In this document: positions 28,224 through 40,317 of the stretch, in pieces | Numbering within the stretch: position 1 is the stretch's first letter | How the letters are laid out: each line of letters starts with the position of its first letter | Origin: Rhopalosiphum padi | Lineage: Eukaryota; Arthropoda; Insecta; Hemiptera; Aphididae | Direction of reading: 5' to 3' | DNA length: 64,000 bases | NCBI RefSeq assembly: GCF_020882245.1 | Contig: NC_083597.1 | Location: 35,194,652 to 35,258,651, forward strand | The notes under the pieces: generated by a model | Told to the model about the DNA's origin: nothing | The model's input: the letters and a program-made list of their open reading frames with translations, nothing else | Databases searched by the model: none | Translations under genes and position numbers: made by a program

Positions 28224-28665
28224 AACTCATTTCAATACTTCATAACAGTGATGACAAACAAAAATCTGTAGGTATCTGAAAATTATACACCAATTTTGAA
28301 ATCTACTGATATTTCTAGTTAGACATTTGGATATTGTGTAATAAACTAAGGTCTAAGACTAACAAACCAACAATTTGTTTTTATTATTTCACGTTATTTT
28401 ATAATAATTTATGAATTTATGTGACAACAAAGAATGATTATAGTAATGGTTATACGGTGGTTACCCAGCAAGGTTTAAGATAGTATGGTTGCCCGACGAA
28501 TCATGATAAAGTGTCTAATGTGATAAATGTGATAATTTATATTTTAAATTTTATCATGATAGTTCTTAATTCGTGGTCATTAGATACAATTGAACATTAT
28601 TTCTTTAATATTTTGAATTTGTAGTTTTTTAATATTAAGTAAATTATACTTAATTTAAATTCAAA
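28224..28665. promoter_or_regulatory. shared divergent promoter region TM2D3 / ClpP
   Basis: Only 442 bases separate the start codons of the two oppositely transcribed genes, so both promoters and leaders must fit here. No TATA box at a convincing distance was recognised. Confidence 0.5.
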
Positions 28666-31600
28666 ATGAGTTTGTCACACACTCGTAATATACTTCAGGT
28701 AAACTATTATAGAACATATTTTCAATTTTGTTGAAAATATAATATTTTATTAAAGAAAAATAAGTCGTTCACTTTTGGTCAGTGTATAGAATTTAAATGC
28801 TTCTATAGATACATACCCCTATAAAAGTATTTTATTTCTAAAAAAATATATTTTAAATTAATAACATAAGCAAGATTCAAAATAGGTAATGTTATAATTT
28901 TAGATTAATTCATTTCAGCATTCTAGCAAATTGTTACAACTCAATAATGGCTCAATTTCCAATAGTATTCGTGGATTGACAATACCAATTGTAGTAGAAC
29001 AAACGGGTCGTGGGGAACGTTCTTATGATATATTTTCTAGACTTCTTAAAGAACGTATAGTTTGTGTTATGGGAGAGGTAAGAAAATTTAATTTATATAT
29101 AGTTTATCTTCATTTTTATGTAAATAAATATTTTATATTGTTAAGATCAATGACCATGTGGCTTCATTAGTAATAGCACAGTTATTGTTTTTACAATTTG
29201 AAAATCAAAAAGCCACAATCAATATGTATATTAATAGGTAAATTATTTAGTAATATATAATTGGTGTTAATGTATTAACATTACATATTGTTAATGTATA
29301 AGGTACACAATATGAGTTACAAATTTATAATTCTTGTTTAGCCCTGGTGGTAGTGTTACAGCTGGTTTAGGCATTTATGACACTATGATGTACATTAACC
29401 CAGATGTATCAACTTGGTGCATAGGACAAGCTTGTAGTATGGGAAGTATTTTATTAGCCGCTGGAGCAAAGGGTAAAAGGCATGCTTTGCCTCATTCAAG
29501 GATCATGATTCATCAGCCATCCGGTGGAATGCAGGTACTTTTTATCAAAATATAATTTATTATGTATGAATGAATAAAATATTTTTGTATTCATTTTTCA
29601 TTGTGAAACTTGTGAATAACAGACAGTTACGGGATCATAAAAAGTGTTCATTATTGACAGGTTTCACTGTATAATATCTATTTTTTGTTACTAAAATATT
29701 TGTGAAATGTTAAATTCAATTAATTAAAAAATATTAATATTAATTAAGTTCTATGCATAAGGAGGACACAATACCTAAATGTGTTGTCTCTGTTTTACTA
29801 ACATACATCATAACAAATTTGCGTTCGGCAGAACACATTTTTAATTATAGCTATGTAAAATATTACAACTTTAAAATGATAATATCAATAAAAGTCTATG
29901 TCATTTTCTAAATAGTATTCTTACCTTTAAATTTGATAATAGGTAAATTTACTCGAATATTAAGCTAATATCACAAAATGTGAAAAAACGCAAATTTGTT
30001 ATGATGTGCGTTAATAAGACAGAGACAACACATGCAGGTATGACTCCCTCGTAACAGATAATGTAATATAAAAAACTTGCTTGATTTAAAGGTTTATTTA
30101 TTACTTATAATTTATTGATTTTAATGTAGTTATTATAAAATTAGTATTTACTCCAAGACCATATTTTCATACGAGTAATGCTGCTCAAAACCTATTTCAT
30201 TCGCACAGTGCTGGACGGCTCTCCTGAGATCACTTAGTGCTTCTACAATCTAATTAACCATATGCACACCGGAACTGAACTACAAACGATACATACAGAA
30301 AGAGTATTCTTACATTCATTCTGTACTTACAATTAAATACAGTAAAAACTAAAAATAAACATAACGACAGCAAAGATAAGATTAAAGTACATTGGTTATC
30401 GCCGGATAACCGGTGTATAATATGTCAACTTAGTGGCGGCGCAAGCTTTTACAACAGTGAGACAAGAGAATGTTAGTTGCAGTACATACGACCCACCTAT
30501 TTAATTTGCACAATGCCTGTATGCTTTGCCTAACTGTTTCAAATAACCGATGTGATTTTTAATAATCCGATTTATTTTCAGTGTTCTAATATACGACATG
30601 TCCGTCCCGGGACATTTTGTTTCAATAACACGATTGTATCAATTATCCGTGTTCCTAATAAGCGGCTTCTACTGTATAATATCATATAATGTATTTAAGT
30701 TAAACATTAATTATATTTTACTATAGATAAAATACAATTAATCTTCTTTACTGAAAATTTGTAACTTATAATACATTGTATTATTTTAAAATTTAAAGAA
30801 TAGAAAATAAAAAATAAAAATTGACAGTATGCTAAATTGTATGTAAATTATATGTAGCTATGTAATTAATTATAATTGTATACTTTTACGAGTGTAAAAT
30901 GAAAAATAAATTTAATCAGTTTATTAAAACTATTGCAGGGAAAAGCATCAGATATGAAAATTGTAACTGATGAAATTCTAAGACTTAAATCTTCGTTGAT
31001 TGACATTTATGTGAAACACACAGGAATGCCAGCAGATAAAATTGGTAAGACTATTCAATAATTAAAAAAATATTGTAAATAGTTAAGTTAAATAAATCAA
31101 TTGGTTTTATTTCTATAGTCACCTATTAACTTTTTAATTCTAAATATTTAGTAAAATAAACTTTTTAGTTTTTTTTCTATAATCAAAAAATTTGAAAACT
31201 GAATATAAAATTCTTCACAAGTAATTATTATTTAAAAATCTTAAAAAATGTAATACAAGCTTAATTTTTATTTTATAAATATTTGAAGTTCAAATTTGAA
31301 TAAAAATGGATATTTAGTCGAAAATAATAATTTTAGTTATTTTGTTGTAATTTTAAAATATTATTTATGGAAAATAGAAAATGAAAACTTACATATTATA
31401 TTATTATATTTTAAAAACTTGATTAATTTTAAGTTATTGCCTATTTATACCACTAATCTGTTCTACAATAAGTTGGTATTGATTAAAAAGTTAATAATAA
31501 AATAAATGTGATGTTTTCAGGAAAAATTAATTTATCCTAATATATTACTAATAATAGTAAAAAAATTATTATTATAGCAATATTAATGTATAATAATTAA

Positions 31601-31916
31601 TAACCAATTAGGTATACCTTGCTTCCACTTATTGCTCAGAATCATTTTTATTTTATTTTTAAATTTGATATTGATTAGTTGTAAGCTATATTACAAAGTT
31701 ATAACTCAGTGTATCTTTCACAAAAGTAAATGAAAAGAGATAAAATAAAAAAATAAACTTGTACAATTTAACTATTAAAGATAAATATATAATAACATAA
31801 ATAAAATGAAAATATATTTTTCAGATGCTAGTTTGGAATCAGATCATTTTATGAGTGCGGATGAAGCTCTTACTTTTGGATTGATTGACAAAGTTGAAAA
31901 ACTATCAATAAATTGA
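28666..31916 (+). CDS. ClpP: mitochondrial ATP-dependent Clp protease proteolytic subunit
   Basis: Exons 28666-28698, 28919-29077, 29146-29237, 29342-29534, 30939-31044 and 31825-31916 (TGA) encode 224 residues. After a short N-terminal presequence rich in Ser, Arg, Lys and Asn without acidic residues (mitochondrial targeting is inferred), the mature part starts near IPIVVEQTGRGERSYDIFSRLL. The serine protease triad is in place: Ser127 in GQACSMGS, His152 in RIMIHQPSGG, Asp201 in ESDHFMS. The glycine-rich strand INSPGGSVTAG is complete. ClpP forms double heptamers that, with ClpX, degrade matrix proteins. It is divergent from TM2D3. Intron 4 (1.4 kb) contains a TTAA-flanked MITE and pogo-like fragments. 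Every expected motif is present, so the call is firm. Confidence 0.96.
29600..29672. mobile_element. short pogo/Tigger-like fragment in ClpP intron
   Basis: Imperfect inverted ends CATTGTGAAACTTGTGAATA and the reverse complement of TTGACAGGTTTCACTGTA enclose almost no interior. The style recalls pogo-like MITEs. Classification is tentative. Confidence 0.35.
29761..30050. mobile_element. TTAA-type foldback MITE, copy 2 (ClpP intron)
   Basis: Starts GGAGGACACAATACC and ATGTGTTGTCTCTG, ends AGAGACAACACATGCAGG and ACTCCCTC. It is a shorter relative of the copies at 22074 and 39295, with internal deletion. The flanks read ATAA and GTAA, i.e. degraded TTAA. Confidence 0.7.
30580..30680. mobile_element. 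possible pogo/Tigger-like terminus
   Basis: The reverse complement begins TACAGTAGAAGCCGCTTATT, which resembles ends of pogo-type elements. The opposite end was not located with confidence; the more GC-rich stretch 30200-30600 may be its interior. Confidence 0.3.
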
Positions 31917-32439
31917 TTTAATATACTAGTGTATTTTTTTTTATTTAAATATCAATACAAAATTTTTGTGGTTATCTTTTAAAATTAGTCAGACTTGTTC
32001 GTTAAAAAAAAAAAAAGTAGATTATCAGAGAATAATATAAAATATTTTTCATAAAACTATTATATTGGCTGTATTATATATTTGTATATTATGTAATAAT
32101 AGAAATTATTAAATAAACATTAAAAATAAATAATTATTCATTGGACAAAATGGTTTTTTTTTAAGATGAAATCCCTTTTTACTTAAGGGAACTGTACAAT
32201 AAAATATTGCATGATTAAATTGTTTAAATATCTAATTTTGTCTATAATATCTAAATTAATAAAAGTGGAGTTTATTCTAAAGTTAATTGGCTACTATCCA
32301 AGAGTGGGAATATATGTGTCTATATTTAGATTACAGATATGCTAAAGAGTGTATCCCTAAAGGTTATAAAATTTGCTGAAACCAAAACTGTTTAAATGTG
32401 TAGTTACATTGGTTTGCAAAGAAAGTAAATATTCCAAGT

Positions 32440-35400
32440 ATGAATATTTGTATAAATGTATGTACATTTCTTGTTGCAGTTGTATTTTTTATTTATGCTA
32501 TAGATGTTCAAGATGATAAAAAGAGTAGTCTTGAAGAACTTTTGTAAGTAATACTTACAGTTATTTTTTTTTCTGCTTTATGCAAACATTTATTGTTTTT
32601 GCTTTTTGAAATTTAATTTAGGGTGGAAAATTGGGCTGAGACATTTGGCAAAGAATTATGGTATCTGGGACAAAATATAACTAAATCTGATGAAATTCGA
32701 CTGGTATAAACTAGATAATATTAATTATGTTTTGTATTACATGCATATAACATTTATAAATTATAGTCTAAATTGTGTTTAGCGTTACAAAAAATTGAAT
32801 GAAACACATGTGTTTAGAACAAATGCCAGTCAACTTTTACAAAACATATCAACAGCAATGAATCGTATGATAAGATTGAAAATGACAGCTGTATCTGTAA
32901 ATAAATTTAATTTTATGTTCTAATTAAATTCTATTACTATAGTTAGTTATAAAATAATGTTTTAGTGTCTTATGGATGCAGCAGAACGTTTATCTGAAGA
33001 ATTTGAATGGAAATTCTACGGAGAAAAAGAGATTTCAAACTATACTTATTTTAATGCTAAGTATTCACCGGTTGAAGGTATTGATGATTCTGATGATTCA
33101 GACCGAACTGCACCAAATATATCTTTGGATCTAGGGAAAACTATTATTCAGTTAGATTTCAAAACAATGAACCTGACAAAAAATGATCATTTTTATGGAT
33201 TATCTGTTAATACTGATTACAGCGCAGTTTATTTACCGACAATATTATTTGAAAAACGTATGTCGTGTACTTTTAATTGTTTTTATGATCCTCTATCTAA
33301 ATTAATAATATTTACAGTCCATCATGTCCAAATACCTTTACAATGGTCGGAAAAATTGGATGAAGTGTTTTTACAAAATTATCGCAGTGATCCATCTCTT
33401 TCTTGGCAATATTTTGGAAGTACAGCTGGATTTATGCGTCATTACCCTGGTAAAATTATATTAAAGCTCTAATTATTATATACCAATAAACCATATTGAT
33501 ACATAAGTATAAATTTTTATTTTATAATATTATAAAATTGATAGAATGAGAAATGAGAGTACTGGGTGTATCTTTTCCATTTGATCAATACATCATAAAT
33601 TTAGCAATGAAATATTGATGTTTAATATTATTATATTTTTAGCTATAAGATGGTCAGCTAAACCTAGTGTATTTGACACCCGCCTGCGACCATGGTACAT
33701 TCAAGCTGCAACTTGTTCAAAAGATGTAGTGATTTTATTAGATATTTCCGGTTCCATGAATGGCATGCATCAATCAATTTCTCAGCTTGTAATTAAATCT
33801 TTATTGAAAACATTCAATAATGATGATTCGATTAATATTATTTTTTTTAATACTGTTTTTACTTACTTGGTAACTTGCTTTAAAGAAATATTAGTTCAGG
33901 TAAGAATAATAAAAATTATTGTTTATTCAAGTTGATTAGTATATTTAATAGTTTTTATATTGTAGGCTACTCCTGAAAATCTTTACACATTTCATAAAGC
34001 TATAATTGAAGATCCAAGGTTATTACCATCTTCGACAGCAAACTACAGCAAAGCATTTATTGAAGCCTTTCAACTTTTATCCAATGTAAGTATAGTATTT
34101 AAACTACAGTAATTACTTATTAAATACTAACAGGTAAATAAAAAGGAACATGAAAAATTATTTAATTTTTACAAAATTATTAGGTAATATCCTTTTTAAA
34201 AAGAGTGTCTTGGGGTTTTACTGTATGACTTTCACTCAGTATGTACAATATTATTTAGTATTCTTTTATTTTAGAACAGAAATAATAATAGGTGTTCTGA
34301 GGAAACATGTAATCAAATGATTATGTTGATCACGGATGATGATCCTAATGAAGAACTTTTTGATGTTGTACAAAAGTACAATCGCATTGATGACAATAAA
34401 TTTACAAATATACCAGTCCGCATATTCACCTATATGATGGGTCGTGATATTACTACAACACCTGAACTTGAACGACTTGCTTGTGAAAATAGAGGTATGT
34501 GTTAAGATTATATTATCAACTTAACTTAATTTTAATTACACTTATTATAAAATAGTGTATATACAAAATGGTTATAATGTTAAAGAATATTAATTATTTT
34601 ATATTTGTAGGTAGCTTTGCACATGTGCATTCAAAAGATGAAGTACTTGAAAGTGTACTGAAATACATTGCTGTTTTGGCAAGACCTCTAGTGTTACAAG
34701 CTGAAAAACATCCCGTTACATGGTCGCATACATTTATGGATATTTCTGTAAGTGAAAACTTTTGTATGTGTAATTATGAGTTACTAGTTGTATTACTAAA
34801 GTTATAGTTCACAATCATAATTAATGTTAAGAGCATTTTGTTAGGATCCATATGTAACAAGTGCATTACAAAATTCAATGGATTTTGATAAGCAGATGAG
34901 TGATCTCGCTGCTAATTTGAATGAACAAAAACAATTCCCTAACCAACATAAAATGGATTCTAAATATTTGATATTGAATTCTGAGGTAACTCGTGTTAAT
35001 CAGTATCTATCCAACCCAAAATCCTAAATATTAAACTTGGTAGTTCCAATCCTTTAAAATAAACAAAACAATATTAATTAGTAGTAAATGTATATTATAA
35101 CCATTAATGTTGGACGTTGGTATATTAACTATATTATATATTTTAATATTTATAGTGTATTTAAATATACCTTTAGGAATGTTACCTAGTGTGAAATCCA
35201 AAGTTGTTACCACTTTATCATAGTATTGGCTTTACATTTTTATTTTATTGAATACCTTATAATGTTCTAACATTGTTGTTTAGAGTATAGATGAGGATGG
35301 AAATTATCAAGAATATAGACCAATGACTGCTATTTCTATACCAATATTCAATAAAAAAAGGGAAGAAAATAAGGTTGGTTTAATTTATTTGTTTTCAGTT

Positions 35401-38400
35401 TAAAGCTATAGTATAGTAATGATCATTTTTTTAATTTTCAATAATCATACTACTTACTAAGTATTACTTACAATGAACTTGTGTTTTATTAAAAAAAAAA
35501 ATTTATTTATTTTATTTTAGAATGGAGTTAAAGGTGATTTACTCGGTGTAGCTGGAACTGATGTACCAATTGCTGAGTTTGAAAAATTAACATTGCCTTA
35601 CAAAGTATGTGTAATTGAAGTATAAATTATATTTGTAAAAATGATTAATAGAATACAGTTTTTAAGAATTTCTTATTCAAATTAACTTTTAAATGGATCT
35701 TCATAAGTACTATTGTTATTACTTGGCAGTTGCTCGATTACCCATTAAATTATATAAAAAAAAAAAAGTTTTTGAGGGATAGAACTAAGAATGCTACAGA
35801 ATACAAATATAAGACTAAATAAAAAATGTTCATTATAAAATTGAAACATTTTGACTGTGTGGTGTTCTTTTAATTAATTAGTACTTTTTCAAATTAATTG
35901 TTTGTTTTACATTTTTTGGCTACATAGATATTTATTTATATTTAAAGCTAAAATAATTATAAATTGGTAATTTTCTTAATTTGTTTTTGATATTTTAGAT
36001 TGGTGTAAATGGCTATGCATTTGTTGTTACAAATAATGGATATGTGCTTTTTCATCCTAAATTAAGACCTGTTGTAAGTAAAAATATTCAATATGAATAT
36101 AAATATTTAGCTAAAATTTAATTTTTTAACAAAATGTGATTTAAAGGAAGATGGTATTCTTAAAGATAATCACAATAGTATTGATCTAACCGAACTAGAA
36201 ATGTTGGATGATAATGATGAAGATCCAAGACAACCACATCAAGATATAATTCAAGTACGAAGTGATATTAATTATTTGAAATTTGAATACATGTAATATT
36301 TATATATTGTTTTTTAAGTAGTTACGAGAAGCAATTGTAAATCACAAACGTGGATCCATGGAAAATTTAAGCATTAAGTTTCACTATGACAATATGGTAA
36401 AGAAATATTAATTAATAAAAAAAACTGTGTGTAACAAGTACGCGCGGATGAAGTTAAACTTCTTTCAGTCATGCAACTGATATTAGGTGTGTATTGGAAT
36501 AAAATAAAAACAATACACTTTATAATTTTATTTTCAATAGAACTATATTTTTTAATTACAAAACGGCTCCTAAACAGCTGGACCGCTTTGTATGAATTTT
36601 CGGTCGAGACAGCCCAACCGTACCCGACCGCCGTTTTTTTTTTTTTTTTATACTCCCTATAAAGAAGTTTTACTCCAATAAATAATAAATAATTAATAAT
36701 AAGAATAAATTAAAGTCAAGTTTTATTTAGAGACGAGTTGGATCTGAAGTTCGTAATTATCATTATACTGCATTAGATCCAAAAATAGAAGGGCCTTTTA
36801 CACTTGGTTTAGTGTTACCTGCATCTTATGGTAATAATTGGATTAAAGCTGGTGATGAAATTAATAAATCAATAGAAAAAGGTAAATATTATAATATTTT
36901 AGGAATGTTTGTAAAATATATTTATACTAAAAAGTAATTATTGATAAATAATATTATATGTTTAAGATGAACCATTTGATAAATATTTTCAAGATAAATG
37001 GAAAATTCATCCAAACTGGTAATACGATTTTGATATGTGCTCTTTTCAATTTTATATAAACATAATTTATACATTTTCACTGTATAAACATTTTAGGGTG
37101 TATTGTGATTATTTTCATTCATCAGAGCGAAAATTTGAAAATCCTGAAGATAAATTGCTTCATTTTATGGAAAAAATATTTTCTCCTGATTGGGAATGGA
37201 GAGAGCAATATCCAGCTTCAAATTTTGAAAATATTTCAATGGATGATTTCGATAGACGTAAGGGCAATTACATTTTTATAATAAAACACCTCCAGTTGAT
37301 TTAATTTAATTTTATGGTAAATAGGGGAATGTGACAGAAAACCTATAGACATAGATGAATTCTATTGTAAGTTAATAAAAAATATAATTAAAAAAAATAA
37401 TTTATTTTGCTAATTTTGTTCAAACTTCACTATTTCAGGCGATAAAGAATTAATGCAACTATTATTTTTTGATGCAAAAATAACACATGCATTATACAAT
37501 TCAACTTGGAATCCTACATCAGAATTTGAGTAAGTTATAAAAATAAGTATTGATTTTGTCTTCTGAATTAACAATTTAATACTCTTAATGAACTATTTTG
37601 ATCCTTAGGAAACATTATGTAAATCAATATAATGTTAGTGTCAGATTTTTGGCAACTCAAGGAGGGTTAAGTAGATGGCAACATATACTGGATCTGGCTG
37701 AAGGTGAATTGTATGTACAACATACAGAATAAAAAATATTATTTTTTTTCCATCAATATTTGCTAAAAAAAAAATTAAAAATTAATAATTCTATGAATTT
37801 AATTTTAGACAGTTTGGTGATGTTCATAACCGCTCGGTTGAGGAAGTTTGGTATAAACGTCCAGTATTATATCGTAATCTTAACCCGCAAGCATTTGTTT
37901 TTTCAGTGCCTTTTAATTCTGGTAATCAGTTTTCCATGGATATTTTAATAAAATTATTTAACAAACTTTTGTATCCATATTCTATGAATAGGAGACAATG
38001 ATAAACTAAAAATCACTGCCAGTCATGCTATATTTGTTGAGGACGAAAATAATGAAGCACCGGGATCAGTAGTTGGATATGAAATGTTACACAAGAAGTT
38101 TTATGATCGCTTTATGGAAATCACACAAACCAATGAAAATGTTAACAGTTTATTTTTATTCATCTTGGTATTGATTTATTTTTATTAACTTTTAGTAATT
38201 TTTAGTGTCCAAGTTGTTTACCATGCACATCTGACCATGTTGATTGTTATATAATTGATGAAAATGGATACGTTGTACTATCAGAAATATCAGCAGATAC
38301 TGGCAGATTTTTTGCACAAACAGAATTAAAGAGTACTGGAGTTATTATGGAAACAATGATATCAAAAAAAATATTTAGGCGTATACCTATGTTTGATTAC

Positions 38401-40095
38401 CAAGCTTTGTGCAAAGAGAGAATACCAGCCTCAAGTGCATCTTCCTACTTATTAACAGTAATTTAAATTCAATTTCATGTACTACTAGTTAAAATCAATT
38501 ATAGCATATAACATTACCATTGTGTAAAAAGAAGCCAAATTAATTTATATATTTCAAGACAAACCTGGTAAAAATAATATTAAAAATAACTAGATTTACT
38601 AAATTGTGTACAGAAATTATGTTCATAATGTAAATAATTACAATTTTAAAAAATAAATATTTAGTAAATACAGTTCAAATACTAGAAGACAATATCTTCA
38701 TAGCCTTTGACTAGTTGCAAATTGTTAGGTTGATAAATTATAGTATTAAATTTAATTTGATACTTATAATTTATTAATATTTATTAAGATTTAAAAATAG
38801 ACTTAGTCTTTTAATAACATCAACATTTAATGTTATTTTTATAGCCATTTTATATAGTGTATACGAGTTTAAAAATGTTCTTGATGAATTTACTTTGGTT
38901 ATTAATTGAAGGCAACTTCATCCATGTATGGTCAATTAATGAAGGTAATAATTAAAACTTCTATATGATGCAAAGCATTTTAACTCATCTTATATTTATT
39001 AACTATTAGGGTATGTAGATGATGCAATGTCCAATAAAAATTCAGAAAAATATAAAATTATCAATAAACCCTGCGATAAAAAAGCCGATTTGTTTATGCT
39101 GCAACATGAACACCTTAGTGCTGAAGGATTTGATGCTCCACCACCAGCTGGATCAACTATAAGGTTAGTCTTGTATAATAACATTAGCATTAAATTTACT
39201 ACCATAAACTAACCATTTCAGTTAACTAAAATTATATCTTAAACCTAGAAGCAATAAGCAGGGGGGGGGTAATATTCTTAATACATAGTACTTAATATTA
39301 CCCGCATGTGTTGTCTCTGTCTTACTAATGTACATCATAACAAAATTTCGTTCAGCAGAATACATTTTGTGATGTTTGCTTTAATATTAGAGTAAATTGA
39401 CCTATTATCAAATTTAAAGGTAAGAATATTATCTAGACAATGACATATGCTTTTAATGATATTATTATTTTAAAGTGAGTAACAGCTATGTAAAATATTG
39501 CAACTTTAAAATGTCCATAACTCACTTTAAAATAATATCAATAAAATCATAAGTCATTGTCTAGATAATATTCTTACCTTTAAATTTGATAATAGGTAAA
39601 TTTACTTTAATATTAAAGCTAATATCACAAAATGTATTCTGCTAAACGAAATGTTGTTATGATGTACGTTAGTAAGACAGAGGTTACATGCGGGTATGGC
39701 ATCCTCTTAATGTATATTTAAACGTTTTTAGGCCATTTTTTGTAAAACGTATAGCTCATTCAAACTTACTTCTCGTTGTTGTGAAAAATGCAGAAAGCAG
39801 TCAAAGTCATTTGAGTGTTAACCCAGTTAAAGTGGAGTATAAAAATACATCAGGTATAATTACAGATCATAGTTGTAACAAACTGAATCTCAACTCTTTT
39901 TATAGACGGAAACTGGGAGGATGTTATAATAGCCATCCAGAGGTAATATATTTGTTACTAATTAAATATCAATATATTATTTAATTATTAATTCATATTA
40001 AAAATACTTAGCAATTCTTTTAATACTTGATTATGTTTTTTAGGAGCCAAACACCAAAGTGTGTTCAAAATGTAATATTATTAAATCAACAATAA
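32440..40095 (+). CDS. voltage-gated calcium channel alpha-2/delta subunit
   Basis: About 28 exons encode 1222 residues: 32440-32543, 32622-32703, 32783-32896, 32966-33449, 33643-33899, 33966-34085, 34275-34494, 34611-34747, 34845-34985, 35284-35373, 35521-35604, 35999-36073, 36147-36254, 36322-36396, 36731-36881, 36967-37018, 37097-37257, 37325-37366, 37439-37529, 37609-37710, 37809-37921, 37992-38140, 38206-38457, 38845-38944, 39010-39163, 39732-39853, 39906-39942, 40044-40095. The product has a signal peptide (VCTFLVAVVFFIYA), a VWA N-terminal region, a VWA domain with the MIDAS motif DISGS at 295-299, then Cache-type sequence (IGVNGYAFVVTNNGYVLFHP) and Cys-rich tail. Alpha-2/delta subunits carry CaV channels to the presynaptic membrane; Drosophila straightjacket is an example. 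The motif before the VWA domain is RLR, not RRR. The donor at 38141 is weak. The very C-terminal exon is the least certain. Confidence 0.92.
36450..36677. mobile_element. probable MITE in alpha-2/delta intron
   Basis: Imperfect inverted ends TGAAGTTAAACTTCTTT and the reverse complement of AAAGAAGTTTTACTCCA surround a segment with GC-richer sequence and a long T run (about 36632-36650). No target duplication was verified. Confidence 0.4.
39295..39706. mobile_element. TTAA-flanked foldback MITE, copy 3 (alpha-2/delta intron)
   Basis: Left part ACCCGCATGTGTTGTCTCTG and right part ending GGGTATGGCATCCTC, with TTAA at 39291-39294 and 39707-39710. The arms are reverse complements (for example TTATCTAGACAATGACATA against its partner near 39560). 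It is the same family as 22074-22489. It lies 131 bases after the exon ending at 39163 and 25 bases before the next exon at 39732. Confidence 0.8.
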
Positions 40096-40317
40096 TGTCT
40101 GTAATGATAATGAGCAATTTATGTTTACATATTTAAATTGAATTACATTTTAACGACAAACTGCAATTCATTAATTAAAGAAAAAAAATATATTATTAAT
40201 GTACTTACAAGAATTCTAATATTGTTATTTGAACATAATAAATATTAATATATTGTCAAATAAATACTATAAAAATTAAACTTATACATGTTTTTTTTTT
40301 TTAGTAAAGATACATTA

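Noticed and set aside
30434..30450. GTGGCGGCGCAAGC as a second hAT MITE end
   Set aside because: Resembles the tip at 41236 for only about 8 bases, and no partner end or target duplication was found.
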